Source: an uncultured Candidatus Saccharibacteria bacterium (lineage in GTDB: Bacteria; Patescibacteria; Saccharimonadia; Saccharimonadales; UBA4665). From it: a stretch of DNA of 64,000 bases. The notes beneath the pieces are model-generated. The model saw only the letters and a list, made by a program, of their open reading frames with translations. It did no database searches and was not told the DNA's origin. Below are positions 26,504 to 35,400 of the stretch, one piece after another; positions within the stretch are counted from its first letter, which is position 1, and each line of letters opens with the position of its first letter. Location: NCBI GenBank assembly GCA_946482285.1, contig CAMLQK010000002.1:222176-286175 (forward strand). Direction: 5' to 3'. Position numbers and translations under genes: made by a program.

Positions 26504-27331
26504 ATGAGTTCATCCGGTATCAACGGCTGGAACAAGAAGACCCTCGGAGCCCTACTCGGCTTCGTCGCGACACTCTTGCTCCTGGCGTTCGTCGGCCCCA
26601 TCCCGACCTTCCTGATCGGCGGCGCAGCCCTGGTCATCGGCTTCTTCGTCTGGCTCAACAAGCCGGAAGACACCGAAGAGGAGGACTCGGACACCACGCC
26701 CGACAGCTCCGGATCGTCCGAGAGCGCCCCGAAGAAGACAACGTCCAAAGCCGGCACGAAACTCGCACACGCGCTCGACCTCACCGAGGACGAGACGGAC
26801 GACTTCATCGCCGCCTACCAGCAGCTCCTGGTCAACCCCCGGCCCTTCATCGGCTTCTGGCAGTCGCTCTCTCGTGAGCAGCAGAGCATCGTGGCCGGAC
26901 ACTTCAACACGCTCTTCGGCCGCCTCGGCCTGACCGTGCGCTACATTGACCCGCACCAGACTGGCCACTTCCCGGCTCTGCCCCCGCGCGATGCGCAGGA
27001 CCTCAGCCCCGAAGACAACGGCCACGGACCCGACCAGCAGACCAACACCGGCGACAACGCCACCGCCACACCGGCCTACGGCCACACCGACGGAAGCTTC
27101 CGGGGCGTCCCGCTCACCGATGGCAGTGACCCGCACCAGACTGGCCACTTCCCGGCTCTGCCCCCGCGCGATGCGCAGGACCTCAGCCCCGAAGACAACG
27201 GCCACGGACCCGACCAGCAGACCAACACCGGCGACAACGCCACCCGGCAAGCCAGCCCCTGGAGCGGCACATACACCATGGGCGGCGGAAACTGGCAAGC
27301 CCCCGGCTTCCAGAACCGCACCGGCGAGTAA
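26504..27331 (+). CDS. GC-rich foreign-type membrane protein with two identical 39-residue repeats
   Basis: 275 residues. Two adjacent hydrophobic helices (about 13-29 and 34-50) are followed by an acidic Ser/Thr linker (TEEEDSDTTPDSSGSSES), a helical domain (about 87-150; DLTEDETDDFIAAYQQLL, REQQSIVAGHFN) and a Pro/Asp/Asn-rich tail with two copies of DPHQTGHFPALPPRDAQ... DNAT. Codons strongly prefer G or C at position 3, unlike every flanking backbone gene, which points to acquisition, plausibly from an actinobacterium. AGGGAG precedes the ATG. No family recognised. Orientation N-in/C-in with the tail in the cytoplasm, or a signal-anchor, cannot be decided. Confidence 0.75.
   Translation: MSSSGINGWNKKTLGALLGFVATLLLLAFVGPIPTFLIGGAALVIGFFVWLNKPEDTEEEDSDTTPDSSGSSESAPKKTTSKAGTKLAHALDLTEDETDDFIAAYQQLLVNPRPFIGFWQSLSREQQSIVAGHFNTLFGRLGLTVRYIDPHQTGHFPALPPRDAQDLSPEDNGHGPDQQTNTGDNATATPAYGHTDGSFRGVPLTDGSDPHQTGHFPALPPRDAQDLSPEDNGHGPDQQTNTGDNATRQASPWSGTYTMGGGNWQAPGFQNRTGE
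26947..27064 (+). repeat. 118-bp perfect direct repeat, copy 1
   Basis: Identical to 27127-27244; the period is 180 bp (60 codons), so the frame is kept. Confidence 0.97.
27127..27244 (+). repeat. 118-bp perfect direct repeat, copy 2
   Basis: Second copy of the repeat in the GC-rich gene. Perfect identity, including third codon positions, indicates recent duplication or gene conversion. Confidence 0.97.
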
Positions 27332-27386
27332 CCCGCACTACCCGTCCCTGACACACCGCCAACCCACAGCAACGAGTGACGCATGA

Positions 27387-27429
27387 TGTGCGGCCGCAGC
27401 CTTCCTTCACTGGATCCTGCGGCCGCACA
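27387..27429 (+). terminator. GC-rich hairpin after the 275-aa gene
   Basis: TGTGCGGCCGCAG (27387-27399) and CTGCGGCCGCACA (27417-27429) form a perfect 13-bp stem with a 17-nt loop, with no U-tract; typical of high-GC bacteria. The block 27332-27480 has no gene. Confidence 0.75.
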
Positions 27430-27490
27430 CTGCGACCTCTCCCTACACTGCCCCGCCGATCTACTTGCAACACCCATAATACGTATTTAC

Positions 27491-27515
27491 AAGCCCCTTC
27501 TGGGGTTATTTTTTT
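27491..27515 (+). terminator. Backbone-type terminator at the island edge
   Basis: CCCC-TTCT-GGGG (27494-27505) then TTATTTTTTT. It marks the return to AT-rich backbone. Confidence 0.75.
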
Positions 27516-27548
27516 GGCTGCAAACTGTAGTGTTCTTTCCTACATAGA

Positions 27549-27577
27549 TTGCTGCGATAGCTTTTGTTTGGTATGTT
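27549..27577 (+). promoter_or_regulatory. Promoter of the kinase-like quartet
   Basis: TTGCTG (27549-27554), 17-nt spacer ending TGG, TATGTT (27572-27577). It is the only recognisable promoter for the four genes. Confidence 0.55.
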
Positions 27578-27606
27578 GGGTGCACTACTACAAGTGAGGT
27601 TTTTGG

Positions 27607-28458
27607 GTGATGCAGCAGTCTATTTCTAGTGGTTCTTTCTCTGAACTTGGGCACGGGGCACAGTTTAAGGCATATGACATGCACAATGGCAGGGTTATAA
27701 AGATCCCCCTTACCGAGGCCGAGACATATCAAGTAGCACGTCGGCGGCGTAACATCATCCACGGCACCCTCGAGCAGCTTGCCAGCCTAGATATACGGGT
27801 AACTACTTTCATGAACAGCAAAGCCAGGCTGCCGGCGATGATAGAGCATGGCTTTGACGATCCCACCGAATTTTTGGCGTTACTGGGCAACCCGCGCATC
27901 GAGCGTGCCAGTGATTTCCTACCGGAAGATACTTCGGAAAAAAAATGGGGCGCAGCGCGGTTTGTATACACACAAGACAAGGTAGAGATGGCAAATACTA
28001 TGCTCCGGTCGTTAGCCGCAATGCCAGTCCTAGAGCCTGGCGACCTTGCCCAACTTAAGCGCTATATCGAGGATTACGTACAATATACCTATAATGTCTG
28101 GGCCTGGGGTTATTCTGACTATATCTTTAAAATTGGCGATACTGGAGTGGGCGGCAACGGCAACATGGTTTGTGTTGATTTGGGAGAATGGACGTCGGAC
28201 TTTGATTTTATAAAACGTGCTGTTACCGAGCAGTGGTGGCGCGACAACGTAAACCATCTAAAGCACGACTTTCCCAAACTACCAAAAAAACTTGAGCCGT
28301 TTTATATCAAGACATTAGAAAAAGCGTTTACTATTGAAGAGCTAGAAAAGCGGTGGCGGACTAAGCACCAATGCTCGCACTGTTCTGATGAGGCCCTGAC
28401 GATTGCTGCGTTTGTCTCAACCAAAGTAGCAGAAATTGATTATATAGATCGGCTGTAG
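27607..28458 (+). CDS. Kinase-fold-like protein A1 (divergent or pseudokinase)
   Basis: 283 residues. The N-lobe shows a Gly-rich loop GHGAQFKAYD (15-24) and VIK-IPL with the presumed ATP-binding Lys at 32. A hinge-like FVYTQDKV (119-126) follows. In the C-lobe, YSDYIFKIGDTG (169-180) occupies the catalytic loop: Asp171, Lys175, but not the canonical HxD....N; then VCVDLGEW (188-195) with Asp191 at the DFG position. The C-terminus has HQCSHC (CxxC, 256-259), a possible zinc site. The fold assignment is inferred from motif order; substrate unknown. First gene of a tight A-B-A-B operon. GTG 27607 has GAGG 7 nt upstream; ATG 27610 is the alternative. Confidence 0.6.
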   Translation: MMQQSISSGSFSELGHGAQFKAYDMHNGRVIKIPLTEAETYQVARRRRNIIHGTLEQLASLDIRVTTFMNSKARLPAMIEHGFDDPTEFLALLGNPRIERASDFLPEDTSEKKWGAARFVYTQDKVEMANTMLRSLAAMPVLEPGDLAQLKRYIEDYVQYTYNVWAWGYSDYIFKIGDTGVGGNGNMVCVDLGEWTSDFDFIKRAVTEQWWRDNVNHLKHDFPKLPKKLEPFYIKTLEKAFTIEELEKRWRTKHQCSHCSDEALTIAAFVSTKVAEIDYIDRL

Positions 28459-28460
28459 GT

Positions 28461-29618
28461 ATGACACCCATGAGTAACCAGCAGCCACTAGCGGGAGTAT
28501 TATACAATTATTATTTTATCGGCCACGGAGCGCAGTTTAGGGTATATGCTGTGTATACGCTTGATAACAAACCGACCGGCCGGGTCATAAAGGTCCCGCT
28601 TGATTTCCAGGAGACCCGCCAAGCAATTTTTGAGCCGCTGAGGCTGATGAAGACGTATGTTTCCGAGGATGACCTTAACCGACGCGCCGACTTGCGGACG
28701 TTGGAAGTCATGCAGTTTAAGCACAGTATGCCCAACTTACTACAGGGTATCATGGGTAAAGATAAGCAATTTGCCTCTAAGCTCGGGCACTTAAAAGTGT
28801 TGCAAAAGCCGATTCCGGCGCACATGGAGCACGGCCAGGCGTCATACTACTTGCCCATTTTCTTCACACAAGACTACGTGACGACACTGGACACGTACCT
28901 GCAACATTTCCGCTTAGCAACCATTTCGTATGCTAGGGAGCTCGACATACAAGCCACTAAAATCTTGCAAAACGTCATACAGCAGATAGTCCAGCTCAAC
29001 TATATGATTTGGGAGTACGGTGTCTTTGAGTTTGTTTTTAAACCAGAGAACATCGGGATTCGCCAAAAGGCAGACGGCCATATCGAACTAATATGGATGG
29101 ATTTGGCCGAGCATATTACTGACCTAGAAGAGGCAGCGCTTATAGTTGGCGAGCGACGTTGGCTGCACCCGCTTATGCCACATAAAATTGACTATCAGTT
29201 TATGCCCACAGTGCTACATGATTACTATACTGAGACTATGAATGCGGCATTTTCAGAAGAAATATTGCGCAAAAAATGGCGCAAAAAGTCGCAACGCATA
29301 GAAGAACGCCACGCCAAACAGCTTCGTCTTAAGGAGTTACTGAGTCGGGATAGCCAGGCATCGGTAGGTTACTGGGTTGCCCGGCATAACCTACACGAAT
29401 CATTATATCGTGGATTCCCAGAGCACACGATTGACGACATGGAGATCCCTGTAGAAGATTTGCAGCTTTTGTTACACGACAAGCACCGTCATCTGCCCAA
29501 TACCGGATATGCTCAGGAAAAAATCGAGCGCGAAAAGTCGGTTATCAAGCAGGATTACGAAAATCCGCTCCTATTCCCCCTTTCGGCTCCTAATGCAACC
29601 AGGAAGGCTGGTACCTAA
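28461..29618 (+). CDS. Kinase-fold-like protein B1 with C-terminal helical extension
   Basis: 385 residues, related to A1 across the first ~250. It has GHGAQFRVYAVYT (21-33) and RVIKVPL (Lys44), hinge FFTQDYV, then EYGVFEFVFKPENIGI, where KPENIGI equals the kinase catalytic-loop ending but the HRD part is EFV, so the usual catalytic Asp is absent. IWMDLAEH supplies the DFG-like Asp. About 130 further residues form a basic helical extension (KKWRKKSQRIEERHAKQLRLKELLSR...) absent from the A proteins. It lies 2 nt after A1. Probably works with A1 as a pair; function unknown. Confidence 0.6.
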   Translation: MTPMSNQQPLAGVLYNYYFIGHGAQFRVYAVYTLDNKPTGRVIKVPLDFQETRQAIFEPLRLMKTYVSEDDLNRRADLRTLEVMQFKHSMPNLLQGIMGKDKQFASKLGHLKVLQKPIPAHMEHGQASYYLPIFFTQDYVTTLDTYLQHFRLATISYARELDIQATKILQNVIQQIVQLNYMIWEYGVFEFVFKPENIGIRQKADGHIELIWMDLAEHITDLEEAALIVGERRWLHPLMPHKIDYQFMPTVLHDYYTETMNAAFSEEILRKKWRKKSQRIEERHAKQLRLKELLSRDSQASVGYWVARHNLHESLYRGFPEHTIDDMEIPVEDLQLLLHDKHRHLPNTGYAQEKIEREKSVIKQDYENPLLFPLSAPNATRKAGT

Positions 29619-29621
29619 AGT

Positions 29622-30497
29622 ATGAGCGCACCATATAAAAATAGTCACATGCCGCACGAATACGTCCCGTTCCCTGAGATTGGTAGCGGTAGTCAGTTTC
29701 GTACATTCGACACGCATGACGGACGTGTGCTTAAAATGCCCCTCACCAAAAGCGAAACCTATCATGCTATTGTGGGGCGCCGTCATAATATGAACCCTCT
29801 CTCGCACACAGAAGCGGCATCGGTAGATGCACGCGTACACACGCTTATAAACGGTAAAGGCCGGATACCAGGCATGGTAACACACAGTTTTGACAACCAT
29901 AGCGATTTCTTAGCACTCATTGGCACACCCAAATTGGTTCCTGCCGACAATGCTATGCCCGAAGACAGCCCGACCAAAGAATGGGGTGCCGGACGGGTCA
30001 TCTATACCCAAGACAAAGTTGCGATGGTAGGCGCGCTACTACAGTCGTTCACACGCCTACCAACATTAGACTTGGGAGACGTAGTCAAACTGAAAAATAT
30101 TATCGAACGGTATATCCAGCAGACTTATACTATGTGGTCATATGGCTACTCGGATTATGTTTTCAAAATAGGTGACACAGGCTTAGATGCCAATGGAAAA
30201 CTTATACTAATTGATATTGGTGAGTACACCAACGACCCCCAATTTGTGCTAAGGGCAATCGCAGACAAACGATGGCTGCACGCTACTATCCCGTCCAAAA
30301 TTGATTTTCCGCAAATTCCGCGGCAGCTATATGATTTTTACGTTAAGACCTGCAACAATGCGCTAACAGAAGAAACATTTCAAAAATACTGGCGAAAAAA
30401 TCATTGTTGTTCAGACTGTGGTCGGAACGATAACGATGCCATCAATACCTTCATAGCAGCTAAGGCATCAGAAATCGATTTTGTGGATAGGTGGTAA
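29622..30497 (+). CDS. Kinase-fold-like protein A2 (paralogue of A1)
   Basis: 291 residues, clearly homologous to A1 over the full length: IGSGSQFRTFDTHDGRVLK (Gly-loop and Lys38), VIYTQDKVAM hinge, YGYSDYVFKIGDTGL catalytic-loop region, LILIDIGEYTND (DFG-like). The C-terminal cysteines are kept (HCCSDCGRND). The Gly-loop is closer to the canonical GxG than in A1. Divergence from A1 is large, so the duplication is old. It starts 3 nt after B1. Confidence 0.6.
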   Translation: MSAPYKNSHMPHEYVPFPEIGSGSQFRTFDTHDGRVLKMPLTKSETYHAIVGRRHNMNPLSHTEAASVDARVHTLINGKGRIPGMVTHSFDNHSDFLALIGTPKLVPADNAMPEDSPTKEWGAGRVIYTQDKVAMVGALLQSFTRLPTLDLGDVVKLKNIIERYIQQTYTMWSYGYSDYVFKIGDTGLDANGKLILIDIGEYTNDPQFVLRAIADKRWLHATIPSKIDFPQIPRQLYDFYVKTCNNALTEETFQKYWRKNHCCSDCGRNDNDAINTFIAAKASEIDFVDRW

Positions 30498-30498
30498 A

Positions 30499-31614
30499 AT
30501 GAATCCGTTACAGCAAGCAAAGCCCATCCAAGGGGCATTATATAAATACCATTATATCGACCACGGGGCGCAGTTTAGGGTATACGCAATTCTAACAGCA
30601 GAAGGCCAAAAAACAGGGCGCGTCGTTAAGGTCCCTATAGATTTTGACGAAAGCAAACATGTCTTAAAGCCGCACCTTACAGCCCTGGGCCTCGACGACA
30701 ACGAGGTAGACAAGCGTGTGCACGCCCTTCTCCACCATAAACAACAGCTGCCAGCATTACTGCAAGGCATGTTTGCTCGCGATGCCCATTTGATGAATCT
30801 TCTGGGGAACCTCAAGCTCATTCCTGTTCTGGCGCGACCCAATGAAACCCAACCGGGCTACTTTATGCCGCTGTATTTTACCCAAGACCACGTTATTCCT
30901 ATGGCCGAGTACCTGCATCCCTTCCGCTTTGCCCAAGAGCCGCCATATCGCATTACAATGAATGATACCAAACAGGTCATTGAATTGTTCCACGAAATCG
31001 TAAAGCTGCATTACCGCTTATGGGAATACGGCATCTTTGACCTAACGTTTAAACTAGAAAATATCGGCGTTGTCATATCCCGGGGATCTGCCAAAGCAAT
31101 TTTAGTCGACGGCGCAGAGCACACATTTAACGCTGACGTCGCAGAGACAAGGCTGCGAGACCAAAAGTGGCGCCATCCACTAACAGCCGCTAAAACTGAC
31201 CACCTATTTTTGCCCACAATCCTACACAACGAGTATACGGCGCTATTTGAACGCTCCCTTACTGTTGAAGCATTTAGGAAGCATTGGAAGAAACGCAGTG
31301 ATGCAATTGAACGCCGTGCCGTGCAACGGCTAAAGATTCGCGAGCGGCTAGCCCGCAGCTCGGAAAAGGAACTTGCGCTTTGGATGAAACGACAGACTAT
31401 TAATACCGAGTTGCGCGGGGGTATTCCCAAAGAACGTGTTGACAGTATGATTATTCCGCGTAGCGACCTCATACTACTCCTCAACGACTCCCGCGTCGGC
31501 AAAATGCCAGCAAGTATTATTGAAGAGCAGGAACAGGCCGAGCGGCTTGCTATGCAGAATAACCTTGATGGCTGGATCGAAGCCTACCGGCATTCCTTCC
31601 CTGTTGTTACATAG
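30499..31614 (+). CDS. Kinase-fold-like protein B2 (paralogue of B1)
   Basis: 371 residues, homologous to B1 with the same C-terminal helical extension. Its Gly-loop reads IDHGAQFRVYAI, so the first Gly is Asp. RVVKVPI keeps the Lys, LYFTQDHV is the hinge, EYGIFDLTFKLENIGV replaces the catalytic loop and ILVDGAEHTF the DFG region. These losses make B2 the most pseudokinase-like of the four. I use ATG 30499, just after the A2 stop (AGGTGG site); an ATG at 30481 would overlap A2 by 17 nt. It ends the operon, converging on the nuclease gene. Confidence 0.6.
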   Translation: MNPLQQAKPIQGALYKYHYIDHGAQFRVYAILTAEGQKTGRVVKVPIDFDESKHVLKPHLTALGLDDNEVDKRVHALLHHKQQLPALLQGMFARDAHLMNLLGNLKLIPVLARPNETQPGYFMPLYFTQDHVIPMAEYLHPFRFAQEPPYRITMNDTKQVIELFHEIVKLHYRLWEYGIFDLTFKLENIGVVISRGSAKAILVDGAEHTFNADVAETRLRDQKWRHPLTAAKTDHLFLPTILHNEYTALFERSLTVEAFRKHWKKRSDAIERRAVQRLKIRERLARSSEKELALWMKRQTINTELRGGIPKERVDSMIIPRSDLILLLNDSRVGKMPASIIEEQEQAERLAMQNNLDGWIEAYRHSFPVVT

Positions 31615-31618
31615 CTAC

Positions 31619-32407
31619 TTATTTTTTGGTAGCCTGGATGTGTTGTAAGGTTAGTTTAGTGCGCTCGCGGGCGTATGCGCAAAAATCGCACTCACCTCCC
31701 ATAATACTTTCACCCATTGGCGGCATTGGGCCGTCCATACATTCTTTCATTTTGAGCAATGTTGGCTCCACCCAACTGTCATTTCCAGCGTATGGGATAA
31801 GCTTAGTCTTAAATTCCAGCCGGTTATTAAACCCGTCCAGGTCAAACCGGCCGTTAGTGTATACAAAATAACCCGTCTCCGCTACGGGGAATCCATTTTG
31901 CCGGAGCAACCACTGGTAGACTTCCATCTGGCGCTTATAGCTAATTTGCCACCCTGCACTAATACTCACCTCTTTATCTTTGGCAGTCGCCTTGTAGTCA
32001 ACGACAATTATATCGCCCGAGGGGCTTATCCATAGGTCATCGACTGCTCCAAATACCATAAGGTTAGTAGGCACATGGGAAAACTGCACGCCAACAAAGT
32101 TTTCACGCCAATCATCCATTTTTTCATGGGCATACGGCACTGCATCAACATTGTGTTCAAGCATAATTGGATGTGGCTCGCCCTTTACACGATACCCGTC
32201 GAATTCTTTCTTAAACAGCTCGTCAATAGCTTTGTTGATATTGAACGGTGGCCCATCCGGACGCTTGATCTTAAGGCGCACGTCCAGCCAAAAACAACGT
32301 GGGCACTGCATAAATAATTCGATCTTACTCCGACTCACCTTGAATGAGCCAGTTTGCCCGGGCTTGTAAGGCTGCGAGCGTTCCCTCCAGTAGTTGTTGT
32401 ATGCCAT
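31619..32407 (-). CDS. PD-(D/E)XK (RecB/Cas4-like) nuclease
   Basis: 262 residues. VSRSKIELFMQCPRCFWL (CxxC), then GAVDDLW (metal-binding Asp), IIVVDYKAT (D-x-K catalytic core) and QMEVYQWLL (QxxxY motif) are the RecB-family signature. C-terminal GECDFCAYA supplies two more Cys; four Cys in this arrangement often bind a 4Fe-4S cluster, as in Cas4 and AddB. No cas genes are nearby. It directly follows the large helicase (26 nt), so the two may act together in DNA repair or defence. AGTATA (TATACT on this strand, 32416-32421) ends 8 nt before the ATG, so it may have its own leaderless promoter. Confidence 0.85.
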   Translation of the reverse strand: MAYNNYWRERSQPYKPGQTGSFKVSRSKIELFMQCPRCFWLDVRLKIKRPDGPPFNINKAIDELFKKEFDGYRVKGEPHPIMLEHNVDAVPYAHEKMDDWRENFVGVQFSHVPTNLMVFGAVDDLWISPSGDIIVVDYKATAKDKEVSISAGWQISYKRQMEVYQWLLRQNGFPVAETGYFVYTNGRFDLDGFNNRLEFKTKLIPYAGNDSWVEPTLLKMKECMDGPMPPMGESIMGGECDFCAYARERTKLTLQHIQATKK

Positions 32408-32433
32408 TGCCGTATAGTATAGCAGAAGATGGG

Positions 32434-35400
32434 TTATATGCCGCGCGATGCCAACATCGCCTTCAGCTTTTCAGCCTCCAAGTATACGTCGCCCGTACCC
32501 CCGGCATTTGGCCGTGCAAAACATTTTTTGACACCCTCGTCCGCAATGGCTCTCCTAATTACCTCCGTAATAGCCCGTCGCTCTTCAAACTGTTTTGCAA
32601 GCCTCGTAGTAGCATCTTGTGCGGCAATATAGCCGCGGGGAGGCATACTGGGGGTAGCAGTAGCCTTGAAGAGGTTGCGTAATGTTCCCGGCGATATATA
32701 TTGTTCCTCTGTATCTTGATCGCCTACGAAGATATCACCAGCCTTAACATGCAGCTTGGTAACAAAAGAGGTCAGACGCAAAGCCTCTTGTGCGGTTACC
32801 AGCAGAATATCTTGTGCCGGCAACTCCAAACCATAAAAATCAAGAATAATTCGTCCATACAATACCGAAGCTTCTGACGGGTTCCCATGCTCTTGGGGTA
32901 GGCGCGCATAGTCGATGGGTGGCGACCCAGGCGCTATTGGAAATTGTTTCTCCAGCTGCCGATAGGCGTCCCACTTGACACAAAGAGGCGTAAAATCCAG
33001 GCCGCGTAGCTTCACATACTCAAAATCCGGATCAAACTGACGCAGCCAGCGCTTGTACGTCGTTTTTGGCACACCGCCAAACCTTTTGTGCAGAGTACTG
33101 GACGGTGCCAAGTGTGACGGCGGTGCATCTGGACACTTGAGCTCATTTACGATAAGTGCCGCTGTTTCCATTGGCAACGTTTTTGCGCTACCACGACCTG
33201 CCCCGTGTCGGGAGCGAAGCTGCTTACGCTGCTGCGGAGTCAAATATTTCGACACCGTTGCCAGCGATACGCCAGCATTACTAGCAATCTCCGTTAGGCT
33301 CATACGGCCCTGGCCGCTTGAAATTTTGTATGCGGCTGTTATTTTTGCGGCGTCCTCTGCTGTTACATGGTCAGTTATGCCTTTAATGCCATGGACAGGG
33401 TGGCGACGCTTACTGACAGCCGCGATGCCATTGCTAGGGTCTGCAATATATGTGTGCACAAAGTGCTCACTTGTCATTTGACTTAGTTCACCGATTGACA
33501 CGTCTGACTGGTCTGCAAATACCAAGCCATCTACCGCATCTAAAATCTTCGCCACATCCTCTGGCTCGTAGAAGTGAGCAGGCTTGGAGCTGCCTATGAT
33601 AAGACGTTCTTGGGGTGTAAGCTTGAGCTTTTGGGCAGTGTTAACAAAAAACTGCCGAGACAAGCCAGTCAGCTCAACAAGCTGAGACGAACACATCGCA
33701 TTGCTGTGTGCTACTTTCAATGGTGGATTTTCTATAAAATGATGTAGCGCCTCTGGCGCAAACCACAGTTCGTATGCCCGCTCTCGACCAATCTGTATCC
33801 AACTCTTGTGGACACCAATATTAGCCGACTGCAAGGCGCTTGCGGCATGGGCAATGGTTGTGTTAAATTCAGCGGCTAATGCTTCAGCCAAAATATAGCC
33901 GTCCGGTGGTGGCTCTGATTGCTTGACGGTGTTTGGCGCTAGCAACGCGGTTCGCACCGGCTGTTCAGGAAGTAAAAATTCTTGCAGATTTTCAGGAATA
34001 AAAGGATTCGATCTTGGCTTCCGGGCTCTCATTTCGCCAGCCGGCCTGCGGCCAACATCTAGCGTGCCTCGCAAGAACTGTGACACGCCATCAACTTGCC
34101 CAGCTTCCCCACCAATCAGTTCCCCTTGCCGGATGACTTTCAGCCCAAAAACGTCCCAGATTGACTTGAGGCGCAACCGGTGAGGGTTAGGCGGAATTAC
34201 TTCTGCAATACGCGAGATCTTGTCACCGCGCCGCAAGGCACGACCAACCATCTGCGAGATATCGACCAGTGATGTTCTGCAACCCAGCATAATCACAGCA
34301 TCTACATTATCGTCAAACCCCTCCTTCAGCATATTAGTAGCAGTCAACCCCTTGAGCGCACCATTCCTAAACGCGTCTACATCCGTATCACTTTCATTAC
34401 CGCGGAAGCTGCCTACTGCTTTTACCGCGTCCTCCCCCAGCATTGCGTTAATATGAGTAGCTATCCTGCGGGCCTGGATTTGGTCTTCGCCAAACTCACA
34501 ATATACCAATGTACGTAGCCCCTGGCTTATCCAGTCTGCCGCGAGCGTAGCTGTCATATTCGCGCCATGGTCTCGACTGTTCGCAGCGAACGAAAATAAT
34601 CGTGTCGGATTAAGAATCCCTAATTCTATAAAATCACGTGCCGATCCACCATCAACATGCGGGAAATATCTGCGAACATCCTTGGTGGGGCTGTACGCAG
34701 GAGTTGCGGTTGTTCCCAGCATCCCTCCTTTCAGGCGGCGGAGAGCGGGCAGTGTTTTTGGTGCCATGCTGTGGTGTACTTCATCAAATGCCGTATATGC
34801 GTAGTCATCACCCTTGATGATGCCATCTTCCGTAGCCGCTTGCAAAGATCGGTGCGTAATAAGTGTTACGGCTGATTGCTCCTTCGACCTGCCATGGTAT
34901 TGGGCAATTGGAACATCCCACCCGATCACTTTCCTGAATATATTGCGCTCATCACTAGAGGAATACTGGTCTATAAGGTCCAGGGTAGGCACTGAAACAA
35001 GCGCGGTCTGCATGACATTGTCAGGCCCTAATGTTCGCCCGACACCACACAGCTGCAATGCCTTGGCAATAATATAGGTCTTGCCTGAACCGGTAGGAGC
35101 AACTATTACGACTCCTGTTTCTAAGGAGCTGAGGACGTCTGAGCCAACTGTTTGGTCCGGGCGAAGCCGCACCATTTGCATATGCCGCCAGACATCACTA
35201 ACCATCTCATGTTGAAAGTCCGCCCTCAATTGCGTAGCAATATCATGTGCGTCCTCGGACTCTAAAAGCTTCTTTGCACTGTGCAGATAATGCGCACGGG
35301 TTAGTTTAGTGCGCAGCTCAGGAAGATATGGCTGCATGATATCTCTTGCTTCAGCAATCTCCTGAGTACTGGGGGCATCTCCCGTAACATCTCCCGCGCC

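Noticed and set aside
26552..27298. A 248-residue open frame on the minus strand opposite the GC-rich gene, and similar long frames opposite 48184-49584 and 57343-58041
   Set aside because: High-GC coding sequence leaves long antisense frames free of stops. The plus-strand (or annotated) frames have ribosome sites and recognisable motifs; the antisense ones do not.
27387..27429. NotI-like GCGGCCGC and BamHI-like GGATCC sites in the hairpin, suggesting cloning-vector contamination
   Set aside because: The sites fall inside a perfect GC-rich stem-loop after a gene, which explains them. No polylinker, resistance gene or vector backbone is present.
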